From positions 62,001-126,000 of the forward strand of contig JANXUF010000062.1 of NCBI GenBank assembly GCA_025356335.1: a stretch of 64,000 bases of DNA, read 5' to 3'. The notes beneath the pieces are model-generated. The model worked only from the letters and a program-made list of their open reading frames with translations. It was not told the origin of the DNA and made no database searches. Below are positions 8,391 through 16,030 of this stretch, piece after piece (within the stretch, counting starts at the first letter, position 1; each line of letters starts with the position of its first letter). The DNA comes from Actinomycetes bacterium (GTDB taxonomy: Bacteria; Actinomycetota; Acidimicrobiia; Acidimicrobiales; Ilumatobacteraceae). The translations under genes and the position numbers were made by a program.

Positions 8391-9376
8391 TGGTCCGCTG
8401 TGCCGTCGTGGGACTCGGATGGTGGGGGCGGCACATCGCCGGGAAGCTGCAGGCGAGCGAGGTTATGGCGCTCGGCATGACGGTCGACTCTGATCCAGCC
8501 GCTGGTGCCGATGCGACCGATCTCGACACGGCACTCGGTGACCCGGCGATCGACGCCGTCGTCCTGTGCCTGCCACACTCGCAGCACGAGGAGGCGATCG
8601 TTCGCAGCGCGCGTGCGGGAAAGCACGTGTTCTGCGAGAAGCCGTTGACGTTGACGGCCGTCTCCGCACGTCGTGCGTTGCGGTCCTGCCGCGACGCCGG
8701 GGTGGTGCTCGGGGTCGGTCACGAACGGCGCTTCGAGGACCCGATGCAACTCGTCAGATCGGTCGTTGACTCGGGAACGGTCGGAACGGTGTTGCATGCC
8801 GAGATGTCGATGAGCCACGACCGCTTCCTCACGTTGCCGGCCGATCATTGGCGGGGGTCGCAGGAGGAGGCGCCTGCAGCGGGAATGACCGGCATGGGAG
8901 TGCATCTCACCGATGCGCTGATCTCGATGTTCGGCGCGGTCGACGAGGTGCAGGCGTACACGGCCGCCCGCGTGCTCGCACTTCCGAGCGGCGACGTGGT
9001 GTCTGCGCATCTGCGGTTCCGATCCGGCACCATCGCCTCGATCTCCGCTGTGTCGGCGACACCGTTCTACGGCCGGTTCGCGATCTTCGGATCGCACGGC
9101 TGGATCGAGATGCGCGACGACGACCATCCCGAGGTCGGCCTCGGCGCAACCGTGACGACATGTCTCCGTGGAGACACGCCCGACATCCGCCACATCGATG
9201 CAGTGACCGATGCCGTCGCCGCCAACCTCGAAGCGTTCGCTGCAGCCGTCGAGGGTCGATCCGCTTATCCGTTCACCGATGCGCAACTCGTGCACAACGT
9301 CGCTGTCCTGGAGGCGACAGCGCGCTCGGCATCGAGCGGCCGGGCCGTGCCGATGACGGGGTCCCTGTCCTGGTAG
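8390..9376 (+). CDS. Gfo/Idh/MocA family oxidoreductase
   Basis: A 328-residue NAD(P)-dependent dehydrogenase with N-terminal Rossmann motif GLGWWG near 8-13, the family signature GKHVFCEKPL near 77-86 and a C-terminal alpha/beta domain. Members oxidise or reduce sugars, inositols and related cyclic polyols. It is the last gene of a three-gene coupled unit (hydrolase, LLM, Gfo), and its end is marked by a perfect 18-bp palindrome shared with the converging gene. The substrate is unknown. Confidence 0.9.
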   Translation: MVRCAVVGLGWWGRHIAGKLQASEVMALGMTVDSDPAAGADATDLDTALGDPAIDAVVLCLPHSQHEEAIVRSARAGKHVFCEKPLTLTAVSARRALRSCRDAGVVLGVGHERRFEDPMQLVRSVVDSGTVGTVLHAEMSMSHDRFLTLPADHWRGSQEEAPAAGMTGMGVHLTDALISMFGAVDEVQAYTAARVLALPSGDVVSAHLRFRSGTIASISAVSATPFYGRFAIFGSHGWIEMRDDDHPEVGLGATVTTCLRGDTPDIRHIDAVTDAVAANLEAFAAAVEGRSAYPFTDAQLVHNVAVLEATARSASSGRAVPMTGSLSW

Positions 9377-9392
9377 CAAATAACCTGTGACG

Positions 9393-9410
9393 ATGAACCG
9401 CGCGGTTCAT
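9393..9410. terminator. Perfect 18-bp palindrome between convergent genes
   Basis: ATGAACCGC-GCGGTTCAT forms a perfect inverted repeat just past the Gfo gene and across the stop codon of the converging dehydrogenase gene. There is no T-run, so it would be an actinobacterial-style hairpin terminator serving both strands. Confidence 0.5.
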
Positions 9411-10315
9411 TCGATCAACGGTGTCGAGTCGAGATAGAGCCGGTGAACGGCAGCAGACTCCTCAGCGCCGAGGCCGAACTGCGCTGCCCGATCGTAGAGC
9501 CCCGTGACGACTTCGAGCAATGGTGACATCGCACCGACCTCGCGAGCCAGTCGGTTGATGAGTGCCAGGTCCTTGCGGAACAGGTCGACGCTCGCGCCGT
9601 AGCCGTAGTCGTGGCGGGCCATGCCGGGCCCGCGCTGTTCGAGCATTCGCGATTGGCCGGCGCCGTCGGCGATGACGGTGAGGGCCAGCGTCGGATCGAC
9701 GCCGGCACGTTCGGCGAATGCGAGCATCTCTGCCGCTGCGGCATTGTGGATCCCGACGAGCAGGTTGGCGAGCAGCTTGATCGTCGAGCCCGTCCCGAAC
9801 GCGCCGATGTCGTAGACCTTGCGGGAGAACAGTTCGAGCACCGGGCGGGCGGACGCGACCGCGGCCGTCGGGCCCGATGCATAGACGACGAGATCGCCGG
9901 TCCTCGCTTGAGCGCCGGTGCCGCTGACCGGGCAGTCGAGGAGAACGATGCCGACCTCGGCGAGGCGCGCTCTGCCGAGTTCTTTGGTCGCCGGGTGGAG
10001 CGTGCTCGTATCGATCACGGTCGGCCGATGGCCAGGCACGGACGCTGTGCACAGATCGCCGATGACACCGTCGAACGCTTCTTCGGTCGCCAGCGAGAGG
10101 ACGAGGGGATCGGCGCCCGCAGCGAGGAGGTCTGCGGCGCTGGCGACCACGGTGCATCCGAGGTCGCGCATCGCCGCCTGACGGTCCGGCGACGGGTCGG
10201 ACACCAGCACGGTGCGACCCGACTGGACGATCAGCAGCGCGTACGCGCCGCCCATCCGTCCGGCGCCGGCGATCCCGACGGGCGGCACGATGGTCGAGGA
10301 GTCAGCTGCGGTCAT
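9407..10315 (-). CDS. NAD(P)-dependent 3-hydroxyacid dehydrogenase (HIBADH family)
   Basis: From ATG 10315 the product is 302 residues, typical for beta-hydroxyacid dehydrogenases. The N-terminal nucleotide motif GIAGAGRMGG is near 14-23, and the catalytic Lys lies in GSTIKLLANLLVG. Family members oxidise 3-hydroxyisobutyrate, tartronate semialdehyde and similar acids. The frame is open to 10408, but the 31 extra residues would run over the direct-repeat promoter, and 10315 is exactly 22 bp from its second heptamer. This gene is therefore predicted to be leaderless. Confidence 0.88.
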   Translation of the reverse strand: MTAADSSTIVPPVGIAGAGRMGGAYALLIVQSGRTVLVSDPSPDRQAAMRDLGCTVVASAADLLAAGADPLVLSLATEEAFDGVIGDLCTASVPGHRPTVIDTSTLHPATKELGRARLAEVGIVLLDCPVSGTGAQARTGDLVVYASGPTAAVASARPVLELFSRKVYDIGAFGTGSTIKLLANLLVGIHNAAAAEMLAFAERAGVDPTLALTVIADGAGQSRMLEQRGPGMARHDYGYGASVDLFRKDLALINRLAREVGAMSPLLEVVTGLYDRAAQFGLGAEESAAVHRLYLDSTPLIE

Positions 10316-10321
10316 CCACCG

Positions 10322-10355
10322 AGCATCCCGCCCACCGATTACCACGGTCGTTAAC
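10322..10355 (-). promoter_or_regulatory. Direct-repeat promoter, leaderless, for the HIBADH-type gene
   Basis: Read on minus: GTTAACG (10355-10349), 5 bp, GGTAATC (10343-10337), 9 bp, GATGCT (10327-10322). The second heptamer ends 22 bp before ATG 10315 and no Shine-Dalgarno is present. Confidence 0.62.
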
Positions 10356-10428
10356 ACGACGCTGAAACCGCCTCTCGGCCCGCATTCAGCATGCGGCGAT
10401 CTGAACATCGATCGATGAAACTGGGCTG

Positions 10429-11346
10429 ATGCTGTCGCTGATACCTGTTCTTGTCCCTGATGCGGACGGGGAGGAGGCGCTTGCCGGAGTGCCCGGCGTC
10501 GCTTCTGTCCGATATCGCCTCGGCGACGAACCTAACGCGGAGCAGCGCTCCGCAGAGGTGATCGTCGTGACGTACGCTCACGCCGAGGAGGCGATCCGCC
10601 TGATGCACCAGCTCCCGGCGCTCCGGCTCGTCCAGACGTTGAACGCCGGCTACGACCAGTGGGAGGGCAGGCTGCCTCCCGGCGTCTCGTTGTCCAATGC
10701 CCGCGGCGCACACGGACACTCGTGTGCCGAATGGGTCGCGGCCGTCCTGCTGGCCCGCGCCCGGCGTCTCGCAGACTTCATCGATGCCCAGGCGAGGCAG
10801 GTGTGGGAGCCCCGCCGATCACGTTCACTCTCAGGCCAACGCATCGCCGTACTCGGCGCCGGCGACCTCGGCGGTTGCATTCGCCGTGTCCTCGAACCAT
10901 TCGGCTGCATCGTCACCCTCGTCGCCCGCACGAGACGCGACGACGTCATCCCGCTCGACACCTTCATGGGCGCTCGCGACCGCTTCGATGTCGTGATCCT
11001 CGCGATGCCGTTGTCGGACGAGACGCACCACCTCGTCGACGCGGCGTTCCTCGATGGGCTCGGCGACGGCACCGTGGTCGTCAACGTCGGGCGAGGACAG
11101 TTGGTCGACCACGAGGCGCTCGTCGCTGCGACCGCCGATGGGCGACTGCAGGCGATCCTCGACGTCACGGAACCGGAACCACTGCCGAGCGGTCACGCGT
11201 TGTGGACAGCGGCGAACATCACCATCACTCCCCACGTCGGCGGTGGCGTGACCGACGTGCAGCAGCGGGCATGGGCCGTCGCAGCCGAGCAGATCGCCGC
11301 ATTCGCCAGCGGAGAGACACCGTCGAACGTCGTCATTCGGGGCTGA
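10429..11346 (+). CDS. D-2-hydroxyacid dehydrogenase family protein
   Basis: The 305-residue protein has the NAD motif VLGAGDLGG near 141-149, the NVGRGQLVD segment containing the conserved Arg region, and TPHVGGG supplying the catalytic His near the end. These belong to the D-isomer 2-hydroxyacid dehydrogenase/hydroxypyruvate reductase family, which interconverts 2-oxo and D-2-hydroxy acids. The N-terminal domain is short. It is divergent from the HIBADH-type gene; no clear direct-repeat element faces this gene. Ribosome binding before ATG 10429 is weak. Confidence 0.88.
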   Translation: MLSLIPVLVPDADGEEALAGVPGVASVRYRLGDEPNAEQRSAEVIVVTYAHAEEAIRLMHQLPALRLVQTLNAGYDQWEGRLPPGVSLSNARGAHGHSCAEWVAAVLLARARRLADFIDAQARQVWEPRRSRSLSGQRIAVLGAGDLGGCIRRVLEPFGCIVTLVARTRRDDVIPLDTFMGARDRFDVVILAMPLSDETHHLVDAAFLDGLGDGTVVVNVGRGQLVDHEALVAATADGRLQAILDVTEPEPLPSGHALWTAANITITPHVGGGVTDVQQRAWAVAAEQIAAFASGETPSNVVIRG

Positions 11347-11358
11347 AGCCCGCTGACG

Positions 11359-12126
11359 TCAGGCGTGCACCATCTCCAGCAGGTGCTGCAGCGGACCGAG
11401 GTCGTACGGCGAAGGAACCATGACGATGAGGTGGTCGGCCCCCGCCTCGGCGTAGTCCTGCCACATGTCGATCTGCTCGTCCCTGATCGCGACGGTCCGC
11501 TCGATCGTCGCCGGATCACGGCCGATCTCGGCGCAGCATTCGTTCAGCCGTTCGTTGATCGCCGCGAAGACCTCCGGAGGTCCGGATGCATTCCACGCCT
11601 CGGCGTGGGCGGCGACGGTCGGCAGCGTGATCGTCGGCCCGACACCGCCGATGAGGATCGGCACCGGTCCGATCGCCTGCGGGACGAGCAGCGCCAGCCG
11701 AGTGCGGATGACTGGGATCGCTGCGCGCATCGCGAGCGCTCGAGACCGGACGGTGCCGAACTCGTAGCCGTACTCGAGGTAGTCCCGCTCCATCCAGCCG
11801 GACCCGAGGCCGAGCACCAGCCGTCCGTTGCTGAGGTGGTCGACGGTCATCGCCATGTGGGCGAGGAGATCGAGATTGCGGTACGACACACAGCTGACGA
11901 GCATGCCGACCGACGCCCGCTCGGTGTCGGCGGCCATCGCCGACAGCAGCGTCCATCCCTCGAAATGCGGGTCGGTCGGCTCGCCGTAGAGCGGCGGGAA
12001 GAAGTGATCCCAGACCCAGAGGGAGTCGACGCCGAGTTGCTCGGCCTCGCGCCACGCAGCGCGCAGGTCGGCCAACCGATGCGTTTGCGGATGCAGTTGG
12101 GCACCGACCTTGATCGTCATCGTCAT
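11359..12126 (-). CDS. LLM class F420-dependent oxidoreductase (short form)
   Basis: A 255-residue luciferase-like protein with AEQLGVDSLWVWDHFFP near 28-44, VSCVSYRNLDLLAHMAMTVDHLSNGRLVLGLGSGW, and a short C-terminal barrel half, typical of compact F420-dependent enzymes. The start at ATG 12126 is supported by a direct-repeat promoter ending exactly 22 bp upstream and by the lack of a Shine-Dalgarno. Its 3' end meets the D-2-hydroxyacid dehydrogenase gene head-on with 12 bp between stops; the CTGACGTCAG palindrome at 11353-11362 lies there. Confidence 0.88.
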   Translation of the reverse strand: MTMTIKVGAQLHPQTHRLADLRAAWREAEQLGVDSLWVWDHFFPPLYGEPTDPHFEGWTLLSAMAADTERASVGMLVSCVSYRNLDLLAHMAMTVDHLSNGRLVLGLGSGWMERDYLEYGYEFGTVRSRALAMRAAIPVIRTRLALLVPQAIGPVPILIGGVGPTITLPTVAAHAEAWNASGPPEVFAAINERLNECCAEIGRDPATIERTVAIRDEQIDMWQDYAEAGADHLIVMVPSPYDLGPLQHLLEMVHA

Positions 12127-12132
12127 CCACAG

Positions 12133-12166
12133 AGCCTGCCCGGCAAACGTTTCACCAACCGTTACT
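12133..12166 (-). promoter_or_regulatory. Direct-repeat promoter, leaderless, for the short LLM gene
   Basis: Read on minus: AGTAACG (12166-12160), 5 bp, TGAAACG (12154-12148), 9 bp, CAGGCT (12138-12133), then ATG at 12126, 22 bp from the second heptamer. No Shine-Dalgarno. Confidence 0.58.
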
Positions 12167-12181
12167 CAGCGGCTCAACCGG

Positions 12182-12976
12182 TCAGACGATGCCGCCGCCG
12201 TTGACCGAGAGGATCTGGCCGTTGATGAACGCCGCTCCGGCGCCGGCGAGGAAGACGACCGCATCGGCGATCTCCTGCGGTGTGCCGGCGCGGCCCATCG
12301 GGATCTTGGCGACCGCCGCGTCTCGGCGCTCCGGGGTCCAGTAGTCCTTGCCGCTGCGACTCCAGCGGCTCTGCGCACCGACCGGTTCGTCGTCGGTCGG
12401 CGGTGTGAACATCGGGTTGACGCCGTTGACGGCGACGTTCGAAGGCCCGACCTCGGCAGCGAGCAGGCGGATCATCGCTGTCACTCCCGCTTTGGCGATC
12501 GAGTAGGCCGGCAGGTCGAGCGCCGGCTGCCTGGCGGTGTCCGAGGCAATGATCACGACCCGACCGGAACGCGCCGCGACCATCGTCGGGATGCCAGCCC
12601 AGGCGACGTTGAGCGCCCCGAAAAGGTTAAGGCGGATGTCGCGCTCCTGATCCTCGGGCGGTCTGGCAAAGAACGTTCCGTTGCCCAACGGGCCGCCGGC
12701 GGCGTGCACGAGCACGTCGAGGCCGCCGAGTGCGGTGGTCGCTTCATGCATCGCCGCAGCAACCGCCAGTCGGTCGGTGACATCGACGGCGAACGAGCGA
12801 CACTCGACACCGAAGTCGTCGACGACCAACGCTGCAACGGACTGCGCAGCGGGCGCGTCGATGTCGAGCAGGGCGATCGACCATCCTTCGCGAGCGAGCG
12901 TCCTGACGATGCTGCGCCCGATGTTCGAGGCACCGCCCGTGACGATCGCCCGTTTGGCGGTGAGTTCGAAGTCCAT
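12182..12976 (-). CDS. SDR family oxidoreductase
   Basis: From ATG 12976, preceded by a GAGGAA Shine-Dalgarno, the protein is 264 residues with TGGASNIG cofactor motif near 14-21, the HAAGG variant of NAG, and YSIAKAG containing the catalytic Tyr and Lys. The C-terminal NGQILSVNGGG is typical of beta-ketoacyl reductase-like SDRs. It follows the kinase-like gene by 58 bp and probably ends the long minus-strand transcript beginning at the thiolase-like gene. Confidence 0.9.
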   Translation of the reverse strand: MDFELTAKRAIVTGGASNIGRSIVRTLAREGWSIALLDIDAPAAQSVAALVVDDFGVECRSFAVDVTDRLAVAAAMHEATTALGGLDVLVHAAGGPLGNGTFFARPPEDQERDIRLNLFGALNVAWAGIPTMVAARSGRVVIIASDTARQPALDLPAYSIAKAGVTAMIRLLAAEVGPSNVAVNGVNPMFTPPTDDEPVGAQSRWSRSGKDYWTPERRDAAVAKIPMGRAGTPQEIADAVVFLAGAGAAFINGQILSVNGGGIV

Positions 12977-13034
12977 ACAGTTCCTCTTTTCGTTGATGGT
13001 GACAGAAGGGGATCCATCGATCCCGATGAGGGAA

Positions 13035-13694
13035 TCAGCGAGGCGCGTCGTGCGGTTCGGCGACATCGCCCCAGAACCGGCGGGCGGCTGCGGCGATGAG
13101 GTCCACGCAGAAATCGATCCCGATCACCGTCGAATCGATCATCAGGTGATAGAGCGAGGGGTCGTCAGCCCGGCGTTCGAACAGCCGGCTGACGAAACGC
13201 TCACGTTCGCGATCCGCCGCTGCCTGATAACGCTTGGCGGTCGAGCGCGGCACCTGCTCGAGACTCATTCCGCGAAGGAGACAGCATTCCGCCTCACCGA
13301 ACAGGCGGACGTGAAATGCATCGGATCGATCGCCGAGGACGACGGCCGCCGCCCTGCCGAGTACCACGCCTCCGCTTCCTTCTGCGATGTCTCCGACGCT
13401 CTGTTCGACGAAGCGCCGCAGGGTTGTCAGCGGATCGAGGTCGCGGACGTCGTAGACCGCCAGTCCGAGCGCTGCGCTGACTCCGGACAGCGTCGTGATC
13501 ATCCTGCCGGCGGGACCCTGTCGACGTTCGTCGGTGCCGAGATGTTCGGCGATGGTCTCGACGCTGTCGCCGCTCTTCGCCAGGATCATCCGGTCGTGAA
13601 ACGGCATGTCGAGCTTTCGGGCAAGCCGGGGAGCGATCACGCTTCCACCTGCGCCGTATGTCGCCGACACGGTGACGATTCGTGCGCCGGTCAT
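13035..13694 (-). CDS. Cytidylate kinase-like family protein
   Basis: The 219-residue protein opens with a P-loop-like segment, VSATYGAGGSVIAPRLARKLDMPFHDR, as in the cytidylate kinase-like family (PF13189 type), a group of unknown substrate distinct from housekeeping Cmk. Its ATG at 13694 overlaps the stop of the molybdenum hydroxylase gene as ATGA, so the two are translationally coupled. Within the family, function is unestablished; the coupling hints at a role in regulating or maturing the hydroxylase or its cofactor, which is speculation. Confidence 0.75.
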   Translation of the reverse strand: MTGARIVTVSATYGAGGSVIAPRLARKLDMPFHDRMILAKSGDSVETIAEHLGTDERRQGPAGRMITTLSGVSAALGLAVYDVRDLDPLTTLRRFVEQSVGDIAEGSGGVVLGRAAAVVLGDRSDAFHVRLFGEAECCLLRGMSLEQVPRSTAKRYQAAADRERERFVSRLFERRADDPSLYHLMIDSTVIGIDFCVDLIAAAARRFWGDVAEPHDAPR

Positions 13695-16030
13695 CGGTTC
13701 GCCTTCGCCGGCGCGCCCACGACTGCGGTTGCTTCGGAGATCGCCTGCCACACGCGTTCGGGGGTGAGCGGCATGTCGATGTGGCGGACCCCGAGGTGCG
13801 ACAGTGCGTCGATGACGGCGTTCTGCACGGCCGGCGTCGAGCCCATCACACCGCTCTCTCCGACACCTTTGGCTCCGAGGCGGTTGCGCGGCGTCGGTGA
13901 CTGCATGAACATCGTCCTGAACGGCGGCAACTCTGGCGCCGAGATCATCAGATAGTCCGCGAGGTTGGTCGTCAACGGATTGCCGGCGGCGTCGTAGGTG
14001 ACGCCCTCCATCAACGCCTGGGCAGCACCCTGGGCGAGGCCTCCGTGGATCTGCCCTTCGGCGAGCCGCTCGTCGAGGATCGTCCCGGCGTCATCGACGG
14101 CAATGAGCCCGCGCAGGACCACTCCTCCGGTCTCGACGTCGACATCCACCACGGCGACGTGCGCTCCCGACGAGAAGGTGCCATCGGGCTGCACAGCGGC
14201 GCCATCGGCGCGGAGCGGCCGACCGTCGAGGCGGTACGACGCCTGGGCGACCTGACCCCACGTCAACTGCATCGACGGAGTCCCGGCGATATGGAAACCC
14301 CGCTCGTCGAGTATGACGTCCCCGGGATCGCCCTCCGCCATACGAGCGACGAGATCGACCGCCGCGGCCACGACCCGTTCGGCCGCGTCGAACAAGTTCG
14401 AGCCGCAGACTTGTGCTCCGCGGGAACCTGCGGTGAGGCCGCCACGACGGACGAGTTCCGTGTCGCCGGCCAGAACATCGATGCGGCCACGGTCGATGTG
14501 CAACCGGTCGGCGACGAGCGTCGCCCACACCTTCCGATGTCCCTGGCCTTGGGAGGCGATACCGGCCGACACCGTCGCCGAGCCATCGGCCATCATCTCG
14601 ACGGAGCCGTACTCCGCCCCGCCGTTGAACGCCGTCACTTCGACATAGGTCCCGACACCGATCCCCGGAACGACCCGTCGGCCGGCATCTATGGCGCGAC
14701 GCTGCTCGTCGCGAACCGCTTCGAAGTCTGCTGCAGCGACGGCCAACTCCAAGGCCTCGGCATAGCGGCCACTGTCGTACTGCGCGCCGGCGGCGTTCGT
14801 GAACGGCATCATCGCCGGCGCCACGAGATTCCTCCGGCGCACCTCGACAGAATCCATACCGATCGCCGCAGCGAACAAGTCGATCGCCCGCTCGATCGCC
14901 GCCGAGGCCTCCGGTCGACCGGCGCCACGGTAGGCCACCATCGGCACGGTGTTCGTCACCACGCACGTGGCGCTGAACGCCCGGTTCGGGATGACGTACG
15001 GACCGGTCGACATGTAGCGGGTGAGGATCGGGAGGATGGCCGCCACTCGTGGATAGGCACCGGTGTCCTGCACCACGGAGAGACCGTACGCCAGCACCTT
15101 TCCGTCCATGGTTCCGCCGATCTCGACATGCTGGATCTGGCCGCGTCCATGCCCGAGGCCGAGCATGCCCTCCGTCCGGTGTTCCGTCCACCGCACGGCC
15201 CTGCCGACACGCGCCGACAGCCATGGGCACAACAGTTCCTCCGGGTACATCGCCGACTTCGCCCCGAACCCGCCTCCGACATCGTTGGCGATCACCCGCA
15301 CGGCGTCGGTGGCGAGTCCGTAGATGATGGCGAGTCGGTCGCGCACCGGATGCGCGCCCTGGCAGCTGGCCCAATGCGTGAGCCGTCCGTCGGTCGACCA
15401 CGAACTGGCGACCGACCGCCCTTCGAGCGGACACGGAGCGACCCTCTGGTTCTCGATCCGCTGCCGTACCACGACGTCGCATCCGGAGACGTCGAGAAGC
15501 GGGCCCGGCATTTCGAAGCACACGTTCGTCCCTGCGTCGGGAAACAGGTGCACGTCCGACGTCGACGCCTGTTCGGCACCGACGACCACCGCGAGAGGTT
15601 CGTAGTCGACAACGACTTCGGCGGCGGCATCGGCACCCTGTTGCTCCGTCTCGCTGACGATGGCGACGATCGGTTCGCCGACGTAGCGGACGACGTCGCT
15701 TGCGAGGAAATGTCTGGGCATCGTGGTCGGGAGTGAACCCCATGGTTCACTGCTCCACGCCTTCGGAACGTCGAGCGGGACGGCACCCAGGTCGGCATCG
15801 ACCTCGGCCGTCGTGAATACGCCGAGCACGCCAGGCATCGCTCTGGCCACAGAGACGTCGACACAGCGCAGACGGGCGTGGGGGTGTGACGACGTCACAT
15901 ACGTGACGCACGCAGCGTGCGACATCTCGAGGTTGGCGACATACCGGCCCGCGCCTGTCAGCAGACTCGGATCCTCGTCACGACACCATGCACCGCTCGA
16001 CGTGCCGGTCAATGCCCCGATCTTGTTCAC
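13691..16030 (-). CDS. Xanthine dehydrogenase/CoxL-type molybdopterin-binding subunit
   Basis: GTG 16030 overlaps the stop of the SARP regulator as GTGA and gives 779 residues, the normal length for a large Mo-hydroxylase subunit. Seen are the N-terminal RRDEDP-like WCRDEDPSLLTGAGRYV, the cofactor loops GGFGAKS and YRGAGRPEA, the GQGH segment and the active-site Glu in GVGESGVMG. Such subunits hydroxylate aldehydes, purines, CO or N-heterocycles, and normally pair with FAD and 2Fe-2S subunits. Neither partner gene occurs anywhere in the window, which is unusual. Confidence 0.9.
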   Translation of the reverse strand: MNKIGALTGTSSGAWCRDEDPSLLTGAGRYVANLEMSHAACVTYVTSSHPHARLRCVDVSVARAMPGVLGVFTTAEVDADLGAVPLDVPKAWSSEPWGSLPTTMPRHFLASDVVRYVGEPIVAIVSETEQQGADAAAEVVVDYEPLAVVVGAEQASTSDVHLFPDAGTNVCFEMPGPLLDVSGCDVVVRQRIENQRVAPCPLEGRSVASSWSTDGRLTHWASCQGAHPVRDRLAIIYGLATDAVRVIANDVGGGFGAKSAMYPEELLCPWLSARVGRAVRWTEHRTEGMLGLGHGRGQIQHVEIGGTMDGKVLAYGLSVVQDTGAYPRVAAILPILTRYMSTGPYVIPNRAFSATCVVTNTVPMVAYRGAGRPEASAAIERAIDLFAAAIGMDSVEVRRRNLVAPAMMPFTNAAGAQYDSGRYAEALELAVAAADFEAVRDEQRRAIDAGRRVVPGIGVGTYVEVTAFNGGAEYGSVEMMADGSATVSAGIASQGQGHRKVWATLVADRLHIDRGRIDVLAGDTELVRRGGLTAGSRGAQVCGSNLFDAAERVVAAAVDLVARMAEGDPGDVILDERGFHIAGTPSMQLTWGQVAQASYRLDGRPLRADGAAVQPDGTFSSGAHVAVVDVDVETGGVVLRGLIAVDDAGTILDERLAEGQIHGGLAQGAAQALMEGVTYDAAGNPLTTNLADYLMISAPELPPFRTMFMQSPTPRNRLGAKGVGESGVMGSTPAVQNAVIDALSHLGVRHIDMPLTPERVWQAISEATAVVGAPAKANR

